The notes below the pieces were generated by a model, which worked only from the letters and a program-made list of their open reading frames with translations, was not told the origin of the DNA and searched no databases. From Mycolicibacterium moriokaense (GTDB lineage Bacteria > Actinomycetota > Actinomycetes > Mycobacteriales > Mycobacteriaceae), in the NCBI RefSeq assembly GCF_010726085.1, contig NZ_AP022560.1, positions 5,828,001 through 5,892,000 of the forward strand: a stretch of 64,000 nucleotides of DNA, in the 5' to 3' direction. Within the stretch, counting starts at the first letter, position 1, and each line of letters opens with the position of its first letter. Below, one piece after another: positions 16,917 through 24,790 of this stretch. A program made the position numbers and the translations under genes.

Positions 16917-16959
16917 TTCGGCGTGTTAAGTCTCGCTGAGCGTGACCCAGCACGCCGAA
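16917..16959. repeat. Intergenic palindromic repeat, copy 1 (convergent junction)
   Basis: Outer arms TTCGGCGTG (16917-16925) and CACGCCGAA (16951-16959) enclose a second dyad, GTCTCGCT-G-AGCGTGAC, with one mismatch. It fills the 45-base gap between the stops of menA and the DUF1214 gene and could end transcription from both sides. A close copy lies at 58399-58451. Confidence 0.75.
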
Positions 16960-16960
16960 A

Positions 16961-18052
16961 TCACAAATCAGCGACCTTCACCAGTGACACCTCGGGGCGG
17001 GCAGGGACCTCGTCGGCGAGGAACCACCGGAATGCGAGATTGCCGCGCGGATAGTCCAGTGTCGTAATCGAATTCGGATGCTCGGTCATACCGCGGGAGA
17101 TGACGATGGTGACCGAACCGTCGTCGTTGGGCACCGCCGTATGGCCGTTGATCGAACTACGCGCATCCGCAACACCCGGCGTCGCCATGAATTGGTTCCA
17201 CACCACGAGGTTCCAGAATCGGCAGGTCGGCGGCCGGTGTGTGATGACCAGCGCCTCGTCCTCCTCGAGCACGAAGCTGCCGTACGCGTAGCAGGCGTCG
17301 CGCGCCGACCAGCCGAAGTTGGCGTCGGGCACCTGATAGGGATCGGCGAATTCGTTTGCGACCGAGGAGACTTCGTGTCCGAGCGTGTGCGCATCCTCAC
17401 TGCGGACGCCCACGGCGAGTGGCAGAATCGCGAACATGGTGCGCAACCAGGCGGCACTCGAGCGCAGCGCGGCGGCGGTCTCGGCGTCGCCGTGGCGGAA
17501 CGGATCGGGTTCGTCGAGCGCCTCGATGTGCCACTTCACCGGACGACCGGTCTTCGGATCGGCCTGATAGTCGCGCGTCATCAGCACGGCAGCGTCGGGG
17601 GTCGGCCCGAAGTCGAAGGAGAAGTTGCCGTCGGCATCGATGTCGAGATCGTCGTCGCGGATGAGGGCCACGATTCGGTCGGACCACGCGCCCGGGGCCG
17701 GTTCGTTGTAGGCGGTCACCGAGAAGTAGACACTGTCGCCCTTGTTGCCGCTGATTCGGTAGCGCCGGTTCGGATCGACCGGGCACATGAAGTAGTAGGC
17801 GTCGGTGTTGTCGCCGCCCCACCGGCGGTCGGGCCGCACCGGCGAGTTCACCTCGATCCACAGCGGCCGGCTGGGATCGGAGAACAGGTAGGTGTCGAAC
17901 GCGACGCCGAGGGTGGTCGCGAGCATGCGGTAGCCGTCTGCGATGTGCCGGTCGTCGGTCACGGCGCGGTCGCCCTCGAGGAAGGTGCGGTCCAGACTGC
18001 CCAACGTGTCCAGCAGTTCGCGCCAGGCTGTGGTGGATTCGTGCTCTGTCAC
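16961..18052 (-). CDS. DUF1214-domain protein
   Basis: A 363-residue protein with an N-terminal DUF1254-like segment and a C-terminal DUF1214 barrel (NSITTLDYPRGNLAFR). No signal peptide is apparent. Actinobacterial members are often encoded with TetR regulators and steroid or lipid genes; function is unknown. The GTG at 18052 overlaps the TetR stop as GTGA, so it is co-translated with that regulator. A sulfotransferase gene is divergent to the pair, hinting at a shared substrate. Confidence 0.82.
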   Translation of the reverse strand: MTEHESTTAWRELLDTLGSLDRTFLEGDRAVTDDRHIADGYRMLATTLGVAFDTYLFSDPSRPLWIEVNSPVRPDRRWGGDNTDAYYFMCPVDPNRRYRISGNKGDSVYFSVTAYNEPAPGAWSDRIVALIRDDDLDIDADGNFSFDFGPTPDAAVLMTRDYQADPKTGRPVKWHIEALDEPDPFRHGDAETAAALRSSAAWLRTMFAILPLAVGVRSEDAHTLGHEVSSVANEFADPYQVPDANFGWSARDACYAYGSFVLEEDEALVITHRPPTCRFWNLVVWNQFMATPGVADARSSINGHTAVPNDDGSVTIVISRGMTEHPNSITTLDYPRGNLAFRWFLADEVPARPEVSLVKVADL

Positions 18053-18624
18053 GCGCTGATACCTCTCGTGATGAACTCGGCGGTGCGCTCCACCCACTTT
18101 TCGTCCAACGTGTCCGGATGGGTGATCAGCGCCAGGAAGGTGATGCCTGCGAGGGCGTCGACGATGTCCGCGGACGTAACCTCGGGACGCACCTCACCGC
18201 GTTTGCGGGCCACGTCGAGCCACTCCTCAAGACCGTCGGACAGGATGTGAACGAATCGCTCGAGGAGCGAGGCGTGCAGCGTGGGGTCGGCGGCCAGTTC
18301 CCCGACCAGGCCCGGCAGCGCGGCCAACGCCGCGGGGGTCGTCAGGATGCCGGCGCTTCGGCGCATCATCTCGCTGACATCGCTGAGCAGTTCCCCGGTT
18401 TCAGGAAGTTCGGTGTATTCGGTGATCGGGAACACGGCCTCGTGCACCAGATGGGCCTTGCTGGGCCAGCGCCGATAGATCGCAGGCTTACTGGTGCCTG
18501 CGCGCTTGGCGATCGCGTCCACCGACAGCGACGCGTAGTCCGTCTCGCCGAGGAGCTCTCTGGTGGCATCGAGAACCGCCGCGTCAATACGAGGATCGCG
18601 CGGTCGCCCGATTTCAACCATCAT
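18049..18624 (-). CDS. TetR-family regulator
   Basis: A 191-residue regulator with HTH residues about 10-55 (VDAIAKRAGTSKPAIYRRW) and a TetR_C-type ligand domain. The ATG at 18624 (or 18621) starts the conserved part. It overlaps the DUF1214 gene by four bases and is divergent from the sulfotransferase gene with only 28 bases between starts. It likely represses both directions from that gap. The ligand is unknown. Confidence 0.88.
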   Translation of the reverse strand: MMVEIGRPRDPRIDAAVLDATRELLGETDYASLSVDAIAKRAGTSKPAIYRRWPSKAHLVHEAVFPITEYTELPETGELLSDVSEMMRRSAGILTTPAALAALPGLVGELAADPTLHASLLERFVHILSDGLEEWLDVARKRGEVRPEVTSADIVDALAGITFLALITHPDTLDEKWVERTAEFITRGISA

Positions 18625-18641
18625 TACGAAACTGAGAGTAA
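18624..18641. promoter_or_regulatory. Possible operator between TetR and sulfotransferase genes
   Basis: TTAC-N10-GTAA is a small dyad in the 28-base gap between the two divergent start codons, touching the TetR ATG. The gap is so short that both transcripts are probably leaderless or start inside the opposite gene. Assigned on shape and position only. Confidence 0.3.
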
Positions 18642-18652
18642 CATAAGTCGCC

Positions 18653-19900
18653 GTGACCGATACCAAATCCAAGCCCGTCTACCTGGACGATCTCGCAGAA
18701 CCGAGGTTCTCCCCCGAGGCCGAACCACTGCGCGAAATGATGGGTTCGATGGTGGGCGACTGCCCGCTCGACGCCGAGGCGATGCATGCCAAGGCGATGG
18801 CGGAGACCGGCCTGGACAATTTCGGCGCGGACGACTATCGAGAACGTCTCGACGTGTATCTTGCTGCGCTCCAGGAGATTCCGGGAATGCACGACGCCGG
18901 CATCGTCAACTTCCACGCACAGATCGTGCAGTGGCTGAAGAACCGCCTGTTGCTCACCGACCTGTTGGCTCGCCACCCCGAGATCAACGACATTGAACTC
19001 GCCCCACCGGTGGTGATCGCGGGACTGCCCCGCACCGGCACCACGCACCTGCACAATCTGCTCGCGGCCGGGTCGACGTTCCGCACCATTCCCTACTGGG
19101 AGAGCAACGAGCCGTTCCCGCTGCCGTCCGAGCAGGGTGTCGAGCCCGACCCCCGCAGGGCCCGCATGGATGTCGCGGTGCAGGTCATGAACCTTGTCAT
19201 GCCCTATTTCCCGCTGATGCACGAGATGACGACCGACCACGTGCACGAGGAGATCCAGCTGCTGGCCAACGACTTCTCGACGATGCTCTTCGAGACCCTC
19301 GGCCACGTGCCGCGTTGGCGTGATTACTACCTCGCCCACGACCAGACCCCGCATTACGAGCACCTGGCCACCCAGTTGAAGGCGCTGCAGTTTCTGCGCG
19401 GCGGCCGGCGCTGGCTGCTCAAGTCACCCCAGCACCTCGAGCAGCTGCCCGTGCTGAACGCGGTGTTCCCTGGCGTGGTAGTCGTTTTCACGCACCGCGA
19501 CCCGGTGCCGGTGGCGCTCTCGATGCTCGCGATGATCACCTACAGCGCGCGCATGCACCGTTATCCCGTTCCGGTGCAGGAGATCGCGGCGACCTGGATC
19601 GACCGCCTCGAGCTGATGCTCAACGCACTGGTTCGTGACCGCGCGACACTGCCGCCGGAGCGCTCGATCGACATCCGGTTCGACGACTTCATGGCCGACG
19701 AAATGGGCGTCGCCGCAAGCATTTACGACCTCGCCGGGGAACCGTTGACCGGCGAGGCGAGGTCAGCGATCGAGAGCTACTTGGCAGGGCACCAACGCGG
19801 CCGACTCGGCCGTGTCGCCACCTCGGCGGAGATGTTCGGCCTCGACGAGGACGACGTGCGCGCCCGGTTCGAGCCGTACCGCCAACGTTTCCTGGCCTGA
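18653..19900 (+). CDS. PAPS-dependent sulfotransferase (Sulfotransfer_3 type)
   Basis: A 415-residue cytoplasmic sulfotransferase. The 5'-phosphosulfate loop is GLPRTGTTHLHNLL starting at Gly124; the 3'-phosphate site is FTHRDPVPVALS; LLKSPQHLEQLP supplies the central helix. It transfers sulfate from PAPS to a lipid, sterol or glycolipid acceptor, as mycobacterial Stf proteins do. GTG start. Divergent TetR/DUF1214 genes suggest substrate-responsive control. The acceptor cannot be read from sequence. Confidence 0.88.
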   Translation: MTDTKSKPVYLDDLAEPRFSPEAEPLREMMGSMVGDCPLDAEAMHAKAMAETGLDNFGADDYRERLDVYLAALQEIPGMHDAGIVNFHAQIVQWLKNRLLLTDLLARHPEINDIELAPPVVIAGLPRTGTTHLHNLLAAGSTFRTIPYWESNEPFPLPSEQGVEPDPRRARMDVAVQVMNLVMPYFPLMHEMTTDHVHEEIQLLANDFSTMLFETLGHVPRWRDYYLAHDQTPHYEHLATQLKALQFLRGGRRWLLKSPQHLEQLPVLNAVFPGVVVVFTHRDPVPVALSMLAMITYSARMHRYPVPVQEIAATWIDRLELMLNALVRDRATLPPERSIDIRFDDFMADEMGVAASIYDLAGEPLTGEARSAIESYLAGHQRGRLGRVATSAEMFGLDEDDVRARFEPYRQRFLA

Positions 19901-19902
19901 CG

Positions 19903-20283
19903 TCAGCCCTCCGCGGTGCCCGTCCAGTACTCGACGAACCGGCCGTTCTCGATTCGGAAGATGTCGTTTCCGGTGTAGCGCTTGGGGCCGTCGGCCGCCG
20001 CGCCCGTTCCGATCCAGCGCGCGGCCAACATGTCGCCCTCAACCAACGGCTTGATGTCGACGACCATCTTCAGATCGGCGAGGACCGTCCTGGTCTTGTC
20101 GACGATTTCGTGCAGTTCCTCCGGGCCGTGCACCTCGAGGTCCGGCCAGTGCCCCACGAAATCGTCGGAGACCAACTCGTTTGCTATCCGCTGCCCGGAC
20201 CATAGTTCGTCTATCCATCGCCGGTAGAGATCTTTGGCCGCGGTAGCGGCGTCACTTGCAGTAGCAGTGTCATTTGCGGACAT
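19903..20283 (-). CDS. SnoaL-like/NTF2-fold protein
   Basis: A 126-residue alpha+beta cone protein of the SnoaL-like polyketide cyclase/ester cyclase type: helix LYRRWIDELWSG, then GHWPDLEVHG, LVEGDMLAARW and FRIENGRFVEYW. Such proteins are small hydrolases, isomerases or binding proteins. The ATG at 20283 starts the conserved region; longer upstream reading is not supported. It ends two bases after the sulfotransferase stop, tail to tail. The 239-base gap upstream separates it from a divergent response regulator and shows no clear gene. Confidence 0.78.
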   Translation of the reverse strand: MSANDTATASDAATAAKDLYRRWIDELWSGQRIANELVSDDFVGHWPDLEVHGPEELHEIVDKTRTVLADLKMVVDIKPLVEGDMLAARWIGTGAAADGPKRYTGNDIFRIENGRFVEYWTGTAEG

Positions 20284-20522
20284 GATGATCTGGATACCCC
20301 CTGTGCTTCCACCCAAAGCAAATGTTGCTACGCCAAGTTGTGGGGACGGCACGTTTCGCAAGCGCCCCCACCCGAGCGTCGGGAAAATATTACCGGCTAA
20401 ACAATCGGCCACAATTCGACAAGCGAGATGGGCTCAGCGCGGCGGCGTCGTCGCAGGCAGCCGGGAAAACCCCACCCCGCTATGCCTGCTAGCTGCATTG
20501 TCGGGTTACCGGCCGACGAGGT

Positions 20523-21209
20523 GTGCTGGTTGCGGTGTCGGTACAGGAATCACAGACCGCCGCAGCGCGGGTGATCATCGCCGACGACGACGTGCTGTTG
20601 CGCGAAGGATTGGCCAGTCTGCTGGATCGGTCGGGCTTTCACGTCGTCGGACGGGCGGCGGACAGCGCTGAGCTGCTCAGCCTGGTCGCACAGGAGCGGC
20701 CGGACCTGGTGATCGTCGACATCCGCATGCCGCCGACCCAGAGCAACGAAGGGCTGGACGCGGCCCGCGCGATCCGCGCCGAGTCACCGGAGACCGGCAT
20801 CCTCGTGCTCTCCGCGCACGTCGAGGTCGAGCATGCGATGGAGCTTCTGAGTAGCGACCGCGCGATCGGTTATCTGCTCAAGAGCCGAGTGACCGATGTC
20901 GGCGACTTCCTGGACACGCTCGGGCGCATCGCCAAGGGCGCGTCCGTCGTCGACCCGGCGGTGGTGGCCGAACTGCTGTCGACTCGAAAGACGAATGACG
21001 CACTGGCCGTGCTGAGTTCGCGTGAACTCGAGGTGCTGGCGCTGATGGCGGAGGGCCGTTCCAACGCGGGTATCGCGCGACGCCTCTGGGTCACCGAGGG
21101 CACCGTCGAGAAACACGTCCGCAGCATCCTCGCCAAGCTCGACCTACCCGAGACTGGCGATGATCACCGCCGGGTCCGGGCCGTGATCACCTTCCTGGAG
21201 GCTCGGTGA
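20523..21209 (+). CDS. NarL/FixJ-family response regulator
   Basis: A 228-residue regulator with receiver domain (about 15-130; Asp21-23 acidic pocket, phospho-acceptor Asp66) and a LuxR-type HTH (about 155-225; LSSRELEVLALMAEG and NAGIARRL). GTG start, with several in-frame GTG codons nearby, so the exact N-terminus is uncertain. It is the likely output of the GAF histidine kinase encoded 0.5 kb downstream. Its last 23 bases overlap the opposite-strand receiver gene. Confidence 0.9.
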   Translation: MLVAVSVQESQTAAARVIIADDDVLLREGLASLLDRSGFHVVGRAADSAELLSLVAQERPDLVIVDIRMPPTQSNEGLDAARAIRAESPETGILVLSAHVEVEHAMELLSSDRAIGYLLKSRVTDVGDFLDTLGRIAKGASVVDPAVVAELLSTRKTNDALAVLSSRELEVLALMAEGRSNAGIARRLWVTEGTVEKHVRSILAKLDLPETGDDHRRVRAVITFLEAR

Positions 21210-21582
21210 CCGAATGGCTCTGATTGAAACGGCTGTTGACCAATTCCATTATCCCGCTGGGCGACAGCCCGATCTTCGACAGGAACCCCACAGCGGGGCT
21301 GTCGGCGATGAGTTCTGCCAGGTCCTGTTCGGCGTGGGCGGAGATCAGGATCACCGGCGACGGGTTCAGGGCACTGCTGTAGAGCTGCTCGACGAGATCG
21401 AACCCGCTCTCGTCGCCGAGATCGACGTCGACGAGGGTGACGTCCGGACGCAGGTCCAGGTAATACCGCAAGCCGTCAGCGCTGTTCGACGCGACGCCCA
21501 CGACCGCGATGCCGGCCCGCTCGAGCATGCTGTGAGCGGCAGAGCGGAAGCTGCGATTGTCGTCGACGATCAGGCAGCGCAT
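21187..21582 (-). CDS. Stand-alone receiver-domain protein
   Basis: A 131-residue CheY-like protein with no output domain: acidic pocket Asp8-9, phospho-acceptor Asp52, the conserved ILISAH strand and a Lys in FLSKIGLS. ATG at 21582 with GAGGG upstream; a TTG six bases further up is the alternative. It sits on the opposite strand between a NarL regulator and its kinase, and overlaps the regulator gene. It may act as a phosphate sink or as a second target of the kinase. Confidence 0.85.
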   Translation of the reverse strand: MRCLIVDDNRSFRSAAHSMLERAGIAVVGVASNSADGLRYYLDLRPDVTLVDVDLGDESGFDLVEQLYSSALNPSPVILISAHAEQDLAELIADSPAVGFLSKIGLSPSGIMELVNSRFNQSHSVTEPPGR

Positions 21583-21680
21583 GGCCAATCCCTCAGCAGC
21601 ATTCCTTCAGCCTGCCCAATCACTGACGGTTTGCACATTGCGGTTAGCAGTAAAGTCTGCCGATCGACGGCGGGCGAAAC

Positions 21681-23246
21681 ATGAAGCGCGACGCTGCGTC
21701 CCGGACGTCGCCGCTCGGTGGGGTGCTGGCGACGGTGGCACGGCCGACCACCCCGCCGCTGAGCCTCGGAATCGCCGTGGCGGCCTTGTTCATCCTGGCC
21801 GAGACGTTGATGGTGTACCGCCTCAAGCAACTCGGACCGGAAGCGTACGGGGCGATCTTCCTGCTCGGCGTCCTCGTTGTCTCCGCGGGCTGGGGGTTCG
21901 GCCTCGCCGTCGCGACATCGCTCGCCAGCGCGATCGTCTACTACTACTTCCACATCGTGGACTCCCCGACGCTGATCCCCGATGAGCCAGCGGATTTCGT
22001 GTCACTGCTCGTGTTTCTGCCCGTCGCACTGTCGGCGAACATTCTCGGCAGGCAGGCCAGACTCCGCGCCGTCGAATCCGAACAGCGGCGTCGCGAAGCC
22101 GAGGCCGCCGCGTCGCTGGCGAGCGCGTTGGCCGAACAGCAGGCCGCGTTGCGCCGCGTCGCGACGATGGTTGCGCAGGGCGTACCGCCCGCGGAGATCT
22201 ATCCGGCCGCGGTGACTGAACTGTCCCGCGGTCTCGGCGTGCGGAACGTCACCCTGCTGCGCTACGAGGCTCCTGCGGGGGCGTATGTCGTCGTGGGCGC
22301 CAGCGACGAGCACGGCGACCCGATTCTGCCCAAGGGGCAATACCTTTCGCTGGAGGGCGACAACGTCGCCGCACTGATCCACCGTGAGGGTGCGCCCGCG
22401 CGGATGGAGACCTACGACGGCGCGGTAGGCCCGACGGCGGAACGCATCCGCGAACTCGGCCTTAAGGCCGCGGCAGGTGCGCCGATCGTCGTCGACGGTC
22501 GCCTGTGGGGCGCGCTGATCGTCGGCTCCGCACAACCCGACCGGCTGACTGCGGACACCGAGGATCGCGTCAACGACTTCGCCTACCTGATCGCCACCGC
22601 GATCGCCAACGCCGAAACCCGCGCCGAGCTCACCGCGTCACGCGCACGCATCGTCGCCGCAGCCGACCAGGCCCGCCGCCGCTTCGAGCGCGATCTGCAC
22701 GACGGCGCACAGCAGCGCGTCGTCTCGCTGGGTCTCGAGCTTCGCGGCGTCGAGGCGTCCGTCCCGCTCGACCAGCCGGGGTTACGCAAACAGATCGCCC
22801 AGATCAACGACGGGCTGACGGAGATCGCCGCCGATCTGCGGGAGATCTCGCGCGGAATCCACCCCGCGATCCTGTCGAGGGGCGGCCTCGGCCCGGGCAT
22901 CAAGGCGCTCGCGCGTAGGTCGGCGGTGCCCGTCGCGCTCGATGTCGAGATCGACAGCAGGTTGCCCGAGCATGTCGAAGTCGCAGCGTATTACGTTGTG
23001 GCAGAGACGCTGACGAACGCCGCCAAACATGCGCGGGCGTCCGAAGTCAAGGTTCGCGCGACCGTCGACGGCAATGAGCTCCACCTGGAGATCTCCGACG
23101 ACGGCGTCGGGGGCGCCGTCGTCGGGGCCGGGTCCGGGCTGATTGGGCTCAAGGACCGCGTGGCGGCGCTGGAAGGCCGGCTCGACGTCGTCGGACCGCC
23201 GGAAGGCGGAACCAGATTGATCGCCACGATCCCGCTAGGTTCGTAG
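21681..23246 (+). CDS. Sensor histidine kinase with DUF4118-like membrane domain and GAF domain
   Basis: A 521-residue kinase. Residues about 28-125 hold four membrane helices of DUF4118/KdpD type; a coiled linker at 125-160; GAF domain at about 160-310; HisKA_3 with phospho-acceptor His340 (RDLHDGAQQR); HATPase_c with TNAAKHA and GLIGLKDRV. This architecture pairs with NarL-type regulators, and such a regulator lies just upstream. The GAF lacks obvious Cys or His haem ligands in a recognisable pattern, so its signal is unknown. It overlaps the convergent aminotransferase gene by 12 bases. Confidence 0.9.
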   Translation: MKRDAASRTSPLGGVLATVARPTTPPLSLGIAVAALFILAETLMVYRLKQLGPEAYGAIFLLGVLVVSAGWGFGLAVATSLASAIVYYYFHIVDSPTLIPDEPADFVSLLVFLPVALSANILGRQARLRAVESEQRRREAEAAASLASALAEQQAALRRVATMVAQGVPPAEIYPAAVTELSRGLGVRNVTLLRYEAPAGAYVVVGASDEHGDPILPKGQYLSLEGDNVAALIHREGAPARMETYDGAVGPTAERIRELGLKAAAGAPIVVDGRLWGALIVGSAQPDRLTADTEDRVNDFAYLIATAIANAETRAELTASRARIVAAADQARRRFERDLHDGAQQRVVSLGLELRGVEASVPLDQPGLRKQIAQINDGLTEIAADLREISRGIHPAILSRGGLGPGIKALARRSAVPVALDVEIDSRLPEHVEVAAYYVVAETLTNAAKHARASEVKVRATVDGNELHLEISDDGVGGAVVGAGSGLIGLKDRVAALEGRLDVVGPPEGGTRLIATIPLGS

Positions 23247-24269
23247 GGCGTCGAGCAATCGGTCGAGGTCGTTCTCGTTGTTGTACAGATGGAAGCCGAC
23301 CCGGATCGCGCCCGCGCGGACGGAGGCACGGATGCCCGCCCGCTGAAGTCGTTCCGGCCCAGCCGCGTTCGGCAGCGAGACGATCGCCGAATCCTGTGGT
23401 GGTAGATCGAGTTCGGTCCGCAACCGGTTGGCGAGTCCGAGGCAGTGCGCCTGCACCGCATCACCGTCGAGCGTCGCCAACCACGGCAACGCGAGCCCGG
23501 CGCCGAGCGCGCTGAACCAGGTGGGTGACAGGTCGAACCGACGCGCGGTGTCTGCCAGCCGGAGCGGCAGTCCGTAAATCGACTGCCACGGCTCGTCACC
23601 GGCATACCAGTTGGCGCAATGGGTTGTCATGGAGCGGCTGACTCTGTCGCTCAACGACATCCACGTGGTCCCGCGCGGCGACAGCAGCCACTTGTAGACC
23701 GCCGCCACCGTGACGTCGACCCAGTCCAGCTCGACACGCCTCCACCCGAGCGCCTGGGTGATGTCGACCACGGTCAACGTCTCGGTCCCGGCCACGCGGG
23801 CGCGCAGCGCATCCAGGTCGAGGACCGCACCGTCTGCGGACTGCACAAGGCTCGCCACGACCGCGTCGAAATCGGCTGCGGCGTCGATCAGTTCGTCAGC
23901 GGGAAGCTCGGTGACGGTGACCCCGCGACCCGCCTGCGCGGCGAACGGGAATGTGGTGCTGGTGAACTCGCCAGGAAGGGTGACCACCCGGGTGCCGTCG
24001 GGTACCGCTGCGGCCACCAGCCCAAGCGCGGACGAGACGGTGGCCGCCATCGCCACCGAATCGACGGGCAATCCGGTCAGCGCGGCATAGCCGGCCCGCC
24101 CGGCGACCACATGATCGTCGAAGGCCGAGACGTCCATGGTCCCGTTCTGCCAGGTGCCGATGCAGTCCAGCAGGGCGTCGACGAGGAACTGGGGCGGCAG
24201 GCCGTAGGTGGGTGAATTGAGAAATCCATCGGCCCCTTCGAATTCGGCGCCGAAAGCCTCCCGCGTCAT
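23235..24269 (-). CDS. Class-V aminotransferase-fold PLP enzyme
   Basis: A 344-residue PLP enzyme of the cysteine desulfurase/isopenicillin-N epimerase-like group. Asp in VVDITQALGW binds the pyridine nitrogen; the Schiff-base Lys is in AVYKWLLSPRG. No catalytic Cys loop of NifS type is visible, so it may be an epimerase, kynureninase-like enzyme or lyase. ATG at 24269 overlaps the DUF4229 stop as ATGA, so the two are coupled. Substrate unknown. Confidence 0.82.
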   Translation of the reverse strand: MTREAFGAEFEGADGFLNSPTYGLPPQFLVDALLDCIGTWQNGTMDVSAFDDHVVAGRAGYAALTGLPVDSVAMAATVSSALGLVAAAVPDGTRVVTLPGEFTSTTFPFAAQAGRGVTVTELPADELIDAAADFDAVVASLVQSADGAVLDLDALRARVAGTETLTVVDITQALGWRRVELDWVDVTVAAVYKWLLSPRGTTWMSLSDRVSRSMTTHCANWYAGDEPWQSIYGLPLRLADTARRFDLSPTWFSALGAGLALPWLATLDGDAVQAHCLGLANRLRTELDLPPQDSAIVSLPNAAGPERLQRAGIRASVRAGAIRVGFHLYNNENDLDRLLDALRT

Positions 24270-24574
24270 GGGGTCGGTGGCTCTTCCCCACGGAGTCTGG
24301 CCTGCAGCTGTTCACGGTCCTTGCGACGCCGTTCGTCGAGGACGGCGATGCTGGCCGTCGCGCGACGGCGCAGCGGCGCGAAGATCCAGATGCCGAGCGG
24401 CAAAGCGATGATGATCGCGAAGAGCAACGCCACGACGAGCGGAAAGTCCCGTACTCCGAGCAGGTGCCCTGTACCGAAGATCACGGCGGTCAGGGCGACG
24501 ACGAGTAGCAGGCGGGCCAGGACGTAGATCACCAGGTCGGCTACGAGCCGGGATCCAGGCCGACGGTCAGACAC
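24266..24574 (-). CDS. DUF4229 membrane protein (Rv0531-like)
   Basis: A 102-residue protein with two hydrophobic helices (about 10-35 and 43-66) followed by a highly charged coiled tail (ERRRKDREQL). It matches actinobacterial DUF4229 proteins near the cytochrome c maturation genes. GTG start. It is coupled by a four-base overlap to the PLP-enzyme gene, and divergent from the 52-residue gene next door. Function unknown. Confidence 0.8.
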   Translation of the reverse strand: MSDRRPGSRLVADLVIYVLARLLLVVALTAVIFGTGHLLGVRDFPLVVALLFAIIIALPLGIWIFAPLRRRATASIAVLDERRRKDREQLQARLRGEEPPTP

Positions 24575-24622
24575 GAAACCGAGCCTACCGACGGGGCGTA
24601 TATTCGGGATAAGGAGGTTGAG

Positions 24623-24781
24623 GTGGCGTACCTGTTCGCGATGCTCGTTTTAGGCGGTTTGGTCTATGTGGGCCTACGGCTGATGCGCGCGAATGCAACC
24701 CGTCCGCGGACTCGCGTGATCGGCCCGGATGACGACCCGGATTTCCTGCGCCGGATCGGTCCGGAAAACAAGCCGCGGTAG
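24623..24781 (+). CDS. Conserved 52-residue membrane-anchored peptide (Rv0530A-like)
   Basis: A GTG-initiated 52-residue frame with a strong AAGGAGG Shine-Dalgarno five bases upstream. It has one N-terminal membrane helix (FAMLVLGGLVYVGLRLM) and a polar tail ending DDPDFLRRIGPENKPR. It lies in the divergent gap between the DUF4229 gene and the ParA-like gene's end, where M. tuberculosis has Rv0530A. Function unknown; the strong ribosome-binding site and tail composition support a real gene. Confidence 0.75.
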   Translation: MAYLFAMLVLGGLVYVGLRLMRANATRPRTRVIGPDDDPDFLRRIGPENKPR

Positions 24782-24790
24782 TCGAAACTC

